A stretch of 11,687 nt of DNA from JAGKXB01 sp964498835 (GTDB lineage: Bacteria > Pseudomonadota > Gammaproteobacteria > Burkholderiales > Burkholderiaceae_D), in assembly GCA_964498835.1 (NCBI GenBank), contig CAZCIX010000056.1:1-11687 (forward strand), written 5' to 3'. Each line of letters opens with the position of its first letter. Within the stretch, counting starts at the first letter, position 1. The position numbers and the translations under genes are program-made. This document shows, one piece after another, positions 6,077 to 11,687 of this stretch. A model generated the notes under the pieces. The model was given only the letters and a program-made list of their open reading frames with translations, did no database searches and was not told where the DNA came from.

Positions 6077-7549
6077 ATGGGCAACAAAGTTAAAAATATT
6101 GGCCTTATCAGCTTAGGAATGATTGCAGGTATTGCTGCCTCTATGCAATTTTCTGCATTGGCGCAAAAAGAAGCCGCAGCCCCATTGCCGCTTGAATCGT
6201 TGCGACAACTAGCCGATGTGTTTGGCTTAATTAAATCCGATTATGTTGAACCAGTTGAAGACAAAAAATTGTTGACGGAAGCAATCTCCGGCATGGTTGC
6301 TTCGCTTGATCCTCACTCCGCTTATCTTGATAAAAAAGCATTTAAAGAATTACGTGAAGGCACACAAGGTAAATTTGTTGGTTTGGGTATCGAAGTCGGG
6401 ATGGAAGATGGCTATGTCAAAGTCATTTCACCAATTGAGGATTCGCCAGCTTATCGTGCTGGTGTGAAAGCGGGTGATTTGATCACGCGTTTGGACACTA
6501 CACCAGTCAAAGGATTGACTTTGGATGAGGCAGTCAAAAAAATGCGTGGTGAGCCACGTACAAAAATTAGCCTGACGATAGCGAGAAAAGATGAAGATAA
6601 ACCCATAATTCTGAGTATTACGCGAGAAGAAATTCGTGTTCAAAGCGTCAAGGCGAAAATTGTGGAGCCAGGTTATGCATGGGTGCGTATTGCACAGTTT
6701 CAAGAACCAACTGTCGATGATTTGGTCAAGAAATTTAACACCTTATCGACACAAGACTCTCGTTTAAAAGGATTAGTGTTGGATTTGCGCAATGATCCAG
6801 GTGGCGTATTGCCTGGTGCAATTGGTGTTGCTGGGGCATTTTTACCTAAAAATGTGGTGATTGTTTCAACGAATGGTCAATTGGCATCTTCCAAAGAAAC
6901 ATTTAATGCCAGTCCGAAGTTTTATGCAAAATCCATGACGCTGGATCCTTTAGCCACGCTGAATGCACAGGCTAAAACAGTACCTATCGTGGTGCTTGTC
7001 AATACTGGTTCTGCTTCTGCATCTGAAATTGTTGCTGGTGCATTGCAGGATTACAAACGTGCCACCATTATGGGTACGCAGACTTTTGGTAAAGGTTCTG
7101 TGCAAACCATACGACAGTTGTCAGCCGATACTGCAATCAAGTTGACGACTGCGCGTTACTACACACCGAGTGGTCGCTCTATTCAGGCGAAAGGTATTGT
7201 TCCTGATTTGATGGTGGATGAGTATAAGGATGGTGATGGTTTAAATAGCTTGCGTACACGTGAAGTCGATCTGCAAAAGCATTTAGTTAATGATACTGAC
7301 AAAAAAGCTGAAACAGCGACAAAGCGTGATGAATTGGAAGAAGAGAAACGTTTGATTGCTCTTGAACAAAAGCGTAAACCATTGGAATACGGTAGCAAAG
7401 AAGATTTTCAGCTAGCACAAGCCTTAAATCATTTAAAAGGTTTGCCAGTGCAATTGTCGAAAGTTAAGGAAGTGTCCAAAAAAGACGATGCGCAAGATTC
7501 TGCGAAAGAAAAAGATAGTGCAGAGAAAAAAGGTAGTACGTCGAAATAA
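6077..7549 (+). CDS. ctpA: C-terminal processing peptidase CtpA (S41A family, PDZ)
   Basis: A 490-residue periplasmic serine protease that trims C termini and, in many Proteobacteria, degrades cell-wall hydrolases. An N-terminal signal or anchor lies at about 7-29 (Ala-rich end S-A-L-A). The N-terminal helical part holds DVFGLIKSDYVEPV and SLDPHSAYLD (about 76-85). The PDZ domain is at about 100-185, with GLGIEV and SPAYRAGVKAGD. The protease core contains LDLRNDPGGVL (235-245), SASASEIVAG with likely nucleophile S314, and FGKGSVQT with the lysine base K339. The 25-residue spacing matches E. coli Prc. The C-terminal tail after about 405 is Lys/Glu-rich and low in complexity. It follows the envC-like gene and precedes moeB by 23 bases, an order typical of Burkholderiales. 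Co-location with an amidase activator suggests control of peptidoglycan hydrolysis. Confidence 0.96.
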   Translation: MGNKVKNIGLISLGMIAGIAASMQFSALAQKEAAAPLPLESLRQLADVFGLIKSDYVEPVEDKKLLTEAISGMVASLDPHSAYLDKKAFKELREGTQGKFVGLGIEVGMEDGYVKVISPIEDSPAYRAGVKAGDLITRLDTTPVKGLTLDEAVKKMRGEPRTKISLTIARKDEDKPIILSITREEIRVQSVKAKIVEPGYAWVRIAQFQEPTVDDLVKKFNTLSTQDSRLKGLVLDLRNDPGGVLPGAIGVAGAFLPKNVVIVSTNGQLASSKETFNASPKFYAKSMTLDPLATLNAQAKTVPIVVLVNTGSASASEIVAGALQDYKRATIMGTQTFGKGSVQTIRQLSADTAIKLTTARYYTPSGRSIQAKGIVPDLMVDEYKDGDGLNSLRTREVDLQKHLVNDTDKKAETATKRDELEEEKRLIALEQKRKPLEYGSKEDFQLAQALNHLKGLPVQLSKVKEVSKKDDAQDSAKEKDSAEKKGSTSK

Positions 7550-7572
7550 CTCATCATTATTCGTAATAACTC

Positions 7573-8331
7573 ATGAATGATCAGCAGCTATTACGTTACT
7601 CCCGCCATATTTTGCTTGATGAAATTGGAATAGAAGGTCAGGCAAAAATATTGGCTGGACATGTTTTACTGATTGGCGCTGGTGGTTTGGGGTCGCCAGC
7701 TGCTTATTATCTGGCATCATCGGGTGTCGGTACCATAACGTTGGTGGATCATGACACGGTTGATTTAAGCAATTTACAGCGTCAGATTTTGCATACCACG
7801 GATCGTCTTGGCCAATTAAAAGTTGATTCAGCAAAGCAGACGTTGCTGCAAATTAATCCCGAAGTGTGTGTCATCGCTTTGGCTGAAAAAGCTGAAAATG
7901 AGCGCTTGAGTGAATTGATCGCTAATGCTGATGTCGTACTCGATTGCAGCGATAATTTTGCCACTCGCCATGCAGTCAATCGCGCTTGTGTGAAGCATTG
8001 TGTTCCTCTGGTTTCCGGTGCAGCCTTGAAATTTTCTGGTCAGATCAGCGTTTTTGATACACGTGATGCAATTTCTCCTTGTTATGCCTGTTTATTTCCT
8101 GAAGATCAGCATTTTGAAGAGGTAGTGTGTTCTACGATGGGCGTTTTCTCGCCACTCGTAGGTATTATTGGTGCGATGCAAGCAGCGGAGGCCTTGAGGT
8201 TGCTGATGGGGGGGGCTGGTACTGGCGCATCATTAACTGGGCGTTTGCAGTTGTTAGATGCGCTGACTATGGAGTGGAGTAGTATAAAGATCGCACGTAA
8301 TGTCGCATGTGCAATCTGTCATTGTCGGTAA
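7573..8331 (+). CDS. moeB: MoeB/ThiF/HesA-family adenylyltransferase
   Basis: A 252-residue E1-like enzyme that adenylates the C-terminal Gly-Gly of a sulfur-carrier protein (MoaD or ThiS). The ATP-binding loop G35-A-G-G-L-G-S is intact, followed by D64-L-S-N-L-Q-R-Q and K83. D124-C-S-D-N begins at about residue 124. The structural zinc site is two CxxC pairs, C170-x-x-C173 and C246-x-x-C249. C186 in VVCSTMGVFSPLVG lies where ThiF-type enzymes carry a conserved Cys. There is no C-terminal rhodanese domain. The carrier protein is not encoded nearby, so molybdopterin or thiamine use cannot be decided from context. A run of eight G (8208-8215) lies in the coding sequence. No Shine-Dalgarno is seen. 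It converges with bamD with 16 bases between. Confidence 0.92.
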   Translation: MNDQQLLRYSRHILLDEIGIEGQAKILAGHVLLIGAGGLGSPAAYYLASSGVGTITLVDHDTVDLSNLQRQILHTTDRLGQLKVDSAKQTLLQINPEVCVIALAEKAENERLSELIANADVVLDCSDNFATRHAVNRACVKHCVPLVSGAALKFSGQISVFDTRDAISPCYACLFPEDQHFEEVVCSTMGVFSPLVGIIGAMQAAEALRLLMGGAGTGASLTGRLQLLDALTMEWSSIKIARNVACAICHCR

Positions 8332-8347
8332 TGTTGTTGCAAATGCA

Positions 8348-9160
8348 CTACCAAATCTTCCACCATGGATTGGTATTTTTACTATTTTTATTGTTGTCCT
8401 TTTTGATAAATTTGCTATCGGGAAAGTTTTTCTTAAATACGCGCTCCGTATCATCACGCAAGTCTTTTAATCCCAATTTATCGTAAGAATTCATCATGAT
8501 GAATAAAGCTTCTTCTACCGCAGGGGAATCACGATAATCATTGATCAGTGCTTGCGCACGGTTGATTGCGGCCAAATAAGCGTTGTGGCGATAATAAAAC
8601 CTGGCGACATGTAATTCATATTGCGTCATCGCGTAGAGCAAATATTGCATGCGCGCAGTGGCATCTGGTGTGTAAATACTTTTGGGAAAACGTTCAACTA
8701 ATTGTTTGAATGCATCAAAGGCCGTGCGCGTTGCTTTTTGGTCACGCTCAGTTGGATCTTGTGCGTAGATGAAATTCAATGCGCTGACTCTGTCATTAAA
8801 AAAAATCAAGCCTCGCAAATACAACATATAGTCCATTCTTGGATGATTAGGATGCAATTTGATGAAACGTTCCACTGCAGCAGATGCTTGTGCTTGATCA
8901 CCTTGACGATAATAGGCATAGGCCATTTCCACCTGAGCTTGTTGGGCATACAAACCAAATGGATAGCGTGCTTCTAGTTTTTCAAAATATTCAATCGACT
9001 TGTCATAATTGCCTGTTGATAATTCGTCATGTGCCTCAGCGTATAATTTTGAGTCTGACCAGTTTTTTGTTTCATCAGTTGATTCAGGCAACAAACCGCA
9101 CGCAGATAAGCCTAAGGCAAGAATAAAAAGAAAGATAATTTTTAATAATTTTTTTTGCAT
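8348..9160 (-). CDS. bamD: Outer membrane protein assembly factor BamD (ComL)
   Basis: An essential lipoprotein subunit of the BAM complex that inserts beta-barrel proteins in the outer membrane. Of 270 residues, the first 20 are a lipoprotein signal with lipobox L18-S-A-C21, so C21 is lipidated. The rest is TPR-like helical repeats. They include LYAEAHDELSTGNYDKSIEYFEKLEARYPFG, split here as residues about 39-54 and 55-69, then QAQVEMAYAYYRQGD and the RLVERFP-type turn at VERFPKS. FYYRHNAYLAAINRA and the final VEEALFIM stretch are also typical. The C-terminal tail is Lys/Asn-rich. It is transcribed away from rluD, a well-known neighbour in Betaproteobacteria. The start codon is followed by a run of eight A in codons 2-5. 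Confidence 0.97.
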   Translation of the reverse strand: MQKKLLKIIFLFILALGLSACGLLPESTDETKNWSDSKLYAEAHDELSTGNYDKSIEYFEKLEARYPFGLYAQQAQVEMAYAYYRQGDQAQASAAVERFIKLHPNHPRMDYMLYLRGLIFFNDRVSALNFIYAQDPTERDQKATRTAFDAFKQLVERFPKSIYTPDATARMQYLLYAMTQYELHVARFYYRHNAYLAAINRAQALINDYRDSPAVEEALFIMMNSYDKLGLKDLRDDTERVFKKNFPDSKFIKKDNNKNSKNTNPWWKIW

Positions 9161-9213
9161 GGCGGTTGGGTAATTGAAATAGCTAGTAGCTGATAAATAG
9201 CGTAAAGGGGCTG

Positions 9214-9243
9214 ATTATAGCCGATGGGATTTGCGGTAGTCAC
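9214..9243 (-). promoter_or_regulatory. Putative bamD promoter
   Basis: On the minus strand, GTGACT (9238-9243, four of six matches to the -35 consensus) is followed after 18 bases by a perfect TATAAT (9214-9219). Transcription would begin near 9207, giving a leader of about 46 bases before the bamD ATG. The position in the divergent bamD-rluD gap supports it. Confidence 0.55.
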
Positions 9244-9277
9244 TTGTGTGATTGCTGATGATAAATATTAAAAATGA

Positions 9278-10309
9278 ATGAAATATATGGAATGTATGGA
9301 ATATATCGATGTAGAAGAAGAGGGTGCCTTTTCAGACACAGCAGAAATGTTAGAAATGCAGCCTATTTTTTTGCAATTAGACGCTGATGCTTGCGGTGAG
9401 AGATTGGACAAAATGATAGCGAAGCATGTACCGCAATTTTCTCGTAGTCGTATTCAACAATGGATAGAGGCGGGATTTGTCACTGTTGACGGTCAGCCTG
9501 CTCGTACCAAAATGTTGAGTTGTGGGGATGAAAAGATCGTTATTCTGCCGCAAGTGGCGCCTGAAGACAAAGCCTACACAGCTGAGAAGATGGATTTGGC
9601 GATCGTGTATGAAGATGACAGTGTGATTGTGATGAATAAACCCGCAGGGTTGGTGGTACATCCTGCTGCGGGGAATTGGTCTGGCACGCTATTGAATGGC
9701 TTGTTGCAACATTATCCCGCCATTGCCGGTGTGCCACGTGCGGGGATTGTGCATCGTTTGGATAAAGAGACTAGTGGCTTGATGGTGATTGCCAAAACGT
9801 TGCAAGCGCATACCGAGTTAGTGCGTCAATTGCAGGAACGTACCGTTAAGCGGGAATACATAGCTTTAGTATGGGGCTTGCCGCAATTGAACGGCACGAT
9901 TAACGCCGCTATGGGGCGCCATCCACGTGATCGCATCAAGATGGCTGTGTCAGAAAATGCAACAGCCAAACCTGCTACGACGCATTATCAGCGGCTAGCA
10001 ACAGGTTTCTTGGATGGCAAGTCGGTGAGCCTGGTTCGTTGCCGATTAGAAACTGGGCGTACGCATCAAATCAGGGTGCATATGCTGTCTTTGGGCTTTC
10101 CTTTGGTTGGTGATCCTTTATATGGAAAACAGCATTTGGCGCATGTGTTTCCACGCCAAGCCTTACAGGCGTATCGATTGGGATTCATCCATCCAGCAAC
10201 GGCGACGTTTGTTGAATGGAGTGTGCCACTGGCGACGGATTTTGCGGAACTGATTGGGTGTGCTGGTATCGAGATGAATGAGAAAGATGTAAACGCTTTA
10301 TGCAAATAA
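9278..10309 (+). CDS. rluD: Ribosomal large subunit pseudouridine synthase RluD
   Basis: A RluA-family enzyme that makes pseudouridines in helix 69 of 23S rRNA. An N-terminal S4 RNA-binding domain (about 38-95: CGERLDKMI, FSRSRIQQWI, VTVDGQ) precedes the catalytic domain with VIVMNKPAGLVVHP (about 116-129). The active-site stretch H159-R-L-D162-K-E-T-S-G has D162 as the catalytic aspartate. LETGRTHQIRVH and HPLVGDPLYG-like motifs (FPLVGDPLYG) follow. The 343 residues include about 28 extra at the N terminus. The true start is uncertain, since in-frame ATGs lie at 9278, 9287, 9296, 9347 and 9356, none with a clear Shine-Dalgarno. The 3' end overlaps pgeF by 10 bases, a coupling seen widely in Proteobacteria. 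Confidence 0.96.
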   Translation: MKYMECMEYIDVEEEGAFSDTAEMLEMQPIFLQLDADACGERLDKMIAKHVPQFSRSRIQQWIEAGFVTVDGQPARTKMLSCGDEKIVILPQVAPEDKAYTAEKMDLAIVYEDDSVIVMNKPAGLVVHPAAGNWSGTLLNGLLQHYPAIAGVPRAGIVHRLDKETSGLMVIAKTLQAHTELVRQLQERTVKREYIALVWGLPQLNGTINAAMGRHPRDRIKMAVSENATAKPATTHYQRLATGFLDGKSVSLVRCRLETGRTHQIRVHMLSLGFPLVGDPLYGKQHLAHVFPRQALQAYRLGFIHPATATFVEWSVPLATDFAELIGCAGIEMNEKDVNALCK

Positions 10310-11055
10310 TCACGCCTGATTGGATAGATGCGCCTAAAAATATCGCTGCTTTTACCACTTTGCGCCAAGGTGGTTTTAGCGTGTCGCCTTATGGCGATGG
10401 TTTGGGGGCGGGCGGATTCAATGTGGCGTTACATGTTGGGGATGAATGGCAGCACGTGCAACAAAATCGCACATTGCTACGGACTGTTTTGCCATCTGAG
10501 CCAGTGTGGCTGACGCAAGTCCATGGTACGGCTGTGGTCGATGCAGCTAGGGTGGAAATCAATGCCGTGCCAGAAGCTGATGCTAGTTTTGCGACGCGAA
10601 GTGGCGTGGTGTGTGCGATACAAACGGCGGATTGTTTACCAGTCTTGTTTTGCGATATGGCTGGTCGGGTAGTCGCCAACGCTCACGCAGGTTGGCGTGG
10701 TTTGGCGGAAGGTGTATTGGAAAACACGGTCATGCGTATGCGGGAAGCTGGCGCTGGAGAGATCATGGCATGGTTGGGCCCAGCCATTGGTGCTGAAAAA
10801 TTTGAAGTGGGTGAAGATGTTTTTCAGGCATTTACGCATCAGAATGCTAAAGCGCAACAAGCATTTAAAACGGCTTCTTCAGCACATAAATATTTGGCCG
10901 ATATTTATATGCTGGCCAGGATGCGATTAGGCAATATGGGAATTAATCGTGTGTATGGCGGCAACTATTGCACGATGACTGATGTTCAAAATTTCTATTC
11001 TTATCGCCGCGACAAAACGACAGGACGCATGGTGACGGTGATTTGGATTAAGTAG
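10300..11055 (+). CDS. pgeF: Peptidoglycan editing factor PgeF (YfiH/laccase-domain family)
   Basis: A 251-residue protein of the DUF152/Cu-oxidase_4 family. In E. coli PgeF is described as removing wrongly built muropeptides (L-Ser in place of L-Ala); related proteins were also called polyphenol oxidases. The metal-binding triad is present: H75 in TQVHG, C112 in TADCLPV, H129 in HAGWRG. Further family motifs are AAFTTLRQGG near the N terminus, LGPAIG at about 159-164, and the C-terminal YGGNYCT and FYSYRRD. The ATG lies inside the end of rluD (10-base overlap), so translation is probably coupled. In many Burkholderiales a polyhydroxyalkanoate gene follows; here the next genes are on the other strand and unlike it. 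Confidence 0.95.
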   Translation: MQIITPDWIDAPKNIAAFTTLRQGGFSVSPYGDGLGAGGFNVALHVGDEWQHVQQNRTLLRTVLPSEPVWLTQVHGTAVVDAARVEINAVPEADASFATRSGVVCAIQTADCLPVLFCDMAGRVVANAHAGWRGLAEGVLENTVMRMREAGAGEIMAWLGPAIGAEKFEVGEDVFQAFTHQNAKAQQAFKTASSAHKYLADIYMLARMRLGNMGINRVYGGNYCTMTDVQNFYSYRRDKTTGRMVTVIWIK

Positions 11056-11251
11056 GTGGCTTAGAGTTTGTTGATTTCTTCCACTGTAGTTTTCGTCGCT
11101 GTTTGCGTTGATTGCTCGTTGTAATGTAATAAATAATTGCCAAAGGCAATACGCAGTATGCTAAAAAAGTGATAACTCCAGCGGTGATGGATGACTCAGT
11201 CAGAGACATCATTAACACCACATAGATCCATGCTGTAAAAACTATATGCAT
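11048..11251 (-). CDS. Small two-helix inner-membrane protein, function unknown
   Basis: From the ATG at 11251 the product is 67 residues. Two hydrophobic segments (about 2-18, FTAWIYVVLMMSL, and 23-43, GVITFLAYCVLPLAII) are joined by the short polar turn T-E-S-S. A very basic tail (NQRKQRRKLQWKK) should stay in the cytoplasm. The same layout (VLMM-LTE turn, LPLA, Arg-rich tail) is familiar from short conserved hypotheticals in Betaproteobacteria, but that is memory and not a search. A TTG at 11269 would add six residues and has AGAG just before it; the ATG has no Shine-Dalgarno. The 3' end overlaps the pgeF end by 8 bases in convergent orientation. No function can be assigned. Confidence 0.65.
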   Translation of the reverse strand: MHIVFTAWIYVVLMMSLTESSITAGVITFLAYCVLPLAIIYYITTSNQRKQRRKLQWKKSTNSKPPT

Positions 11252-11269
11252 TCGATTAATTTTGTGCAA

Positions 11270-11421
11270 TATCTCTATTTTTCAGAGTGGGACGAATTTA
11301 CATTTGAAGTCATCGCGGGGAGTTTCCTGAGTTTTCACGCTCTGAGCGCGCTCATATTGAGTCCGGTTGAACGAGGACTTAATGTCGTATCTCTTCTTGC
11401 TTTTTCAATAAAATATTGCGC
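11270..11421. other. Palindrome-rich block, possible dispersed repeat or mobile remnant
   Basis: Between the small membrane gene and the repeat gene is a short block with several symmetric elements: the perfect palindrome TGAGCGCGCTCA (11343-11354), CTCA/TGAG around ATAT-like bases (11351-11362), and the pair AGTCC (11360-11364) with GGACT (11375-11379). A plus-strand frame runs through it from 11246 to 11452 without a stop, in antisense to both neighbouring genes, and resembles no family I can name. Local GC at 11316-11375 is higher than on its flanks. No terminal inverted repeats or target duplication could be delimited. Confidence 0.35.
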
Positions 11422-11687
11422 TTATGGAGTGGTAGATTGTTTCACACTTTGATTTAACTGATCTTGCACTGCTTGGTCATTGCCAAACACGCCCGCACGA
11501 ATTGCCTGTCCAATAGTTTGCTGTGCCATTGGATCCTTATAGTTTGCTAAATTTTTAGCTATCTCCAATAGCACGGTTTGGTCAGTGTCAAACACGCCCG
11601 CACGAATTGCCTGTCCAATAGTTTGCTGTGCTATTGGATCCTTAAAGTTTGCTAAATTTTTAGCTATCTCCAATAGCACTGCTTGGT
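11422..11687 (-). CDS. C-terminal part of a 35-residue helical repeat protein (continues past the window)
   Basis: The frame is open to the right edge, so the start is missing; a GTG at 11679 is unlikely to be the true start because the repeat pattern goes on upstream (Q-A-V). At least 88 codons are visible. Two full 35-residue units begin LLEIAKNLAN and read on through KDP-(I/M)-AQQTIGQAIRAGVF, then DTDQTV in one and GNDQAV in the other. The end is a 14-residue tail from QDQLNQSVKQ. Each unit looks like two amphipathic helices (D-Q-x-V-L-L-E-I-A-K-N-L-A and A-Q-Q-T-I-G-Q-A-I) joined by a K-D-P turn, so a curved alpha-solenoid is likely, possibly for protein or nucleic-acid binding. I do not recognise the family. 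Cys is absent. Location in the cell cannot be told without the N terminus. Confidence 0.75.
   Translation of the reverse strand, partial: QAVLLEIAKNLANFKDPIAQQTIGQAIRAGVFDTDQTVLLEIAKNLANYKDPMAQQTIGQAIRAGVFGNDQAVQDQLNQSVKQSTTP
11471..11687. repeat. 105-bp tandem repeat (two full units and the start of a third)
   Basis: Unit A is 11471-11575 and unit B 11576-11680; a third begins at 11681 (GCTTGGT). By direct comparison the two full units differ at 6 of 105 bases. The period equals 35 codons, so the reading frame is kept. Some differences are silent and some change residues. Such high identity suggests recent duplication or ongoing homogenisation by recombination. Confidence 0.93.

Noticed and set aside
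8332..8347. Terminator between the converging moeB and bamD genes
   Set aside because: Only 16 bases separate the stops and I see no hairpin with a U tract there. Any termination signal would have to lie inside a coding region.
11246..11452. 68-codon plus-strand frame across the right-hand gap
   Set aside because: It is antisense to the start of the small membrane gene and to the end of the repeat gene, with no Shine-Dalgarno and no recognisable domain. I treat it as a property of the structured block, not as a gene.
11471..11687. CRISPR-like array
   Set aside because: The repeats are contiguous 105-bp coding units with no spacers, and the frame is kept.

Overview
The window looks like a chromosomal segment of a betaproteobacterium, most likely of the order Burkholderiales (an Oxalobacteraceae-type layout), with a fairly low GC content for that group. 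This rests on recognisable proteins and on gene order: gpsA / SH3 protein / secB / grxC / rhodanese facing away from gpmA / envC / ctpA / moeB, then bamD facing away from rluD / pgeF. From memory this order is typical of Burkholderiales. I could not run a search, so the placement is an inference.

Left edge (1-813). The 3' part of a tRNA-Ser ends at 55 and is followed by a rho-independent terminator that also serves the opposite strand. Next comes a type II toxin-antitoxin pair on the minus strand, a DinJ/RelB-type antitoxin and a YafQ-type toxin. It has a strong ribosome binding site and a nested palindromic operator. The pair is richer in GC than the neighbouring core genes and sits beside a tRNA, which fits an acquired module.

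Minus-strand core block (814-3560). A rhodanese, glutaredoxin 3 (overlapping ATGA), the export chaperone SecB, a secreted SH3-type protein and GpsA (overlapping ATGA) form one long operon or two consecutive ones. A perfect TATAAT lies upstream of the rhodanese gene.

Plus-strand core block (3705-8331). This holds phosphoglycerate mutase GpmA, an EnvC-like murein hydrolase activator with a degenerate LytM domain, a 216-base gap with alternative RNA pairings and a doubtful 33-codon ORF, the periplasmic S41 protease CtpA, and a MoeB/ThiF-type adenylyltransferase carrying a run of eight G. EnvC and CtpA both act on the cell envelope.

Envelope and ribosome block (8348-11055). The lipoprotein BamD (outer-membrane assembly) is on the minus strand. 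RluD (23S rRNA pseudouridine synthase) and PgeF (peptidoglycan editing factor) are on the plus strand and overlap by 10 bases.

Right edge (11048-11687). A small two-helix membrane protein runs into the end of pgeF from the opposite strand. It is followed by a short, palindrome-rich block that may be a dispersed repeat or mobile remnant. Last is the C-terminal end of an unrecognised protein made of nearly identical 35-residue helical repeats (105-bp tandem repeats, 99 of 105 bases identical), which runs off the window. This edge is the least explained part and the best candidate for something undescribed. Most of the rest is ordinary housekeeping sequence.
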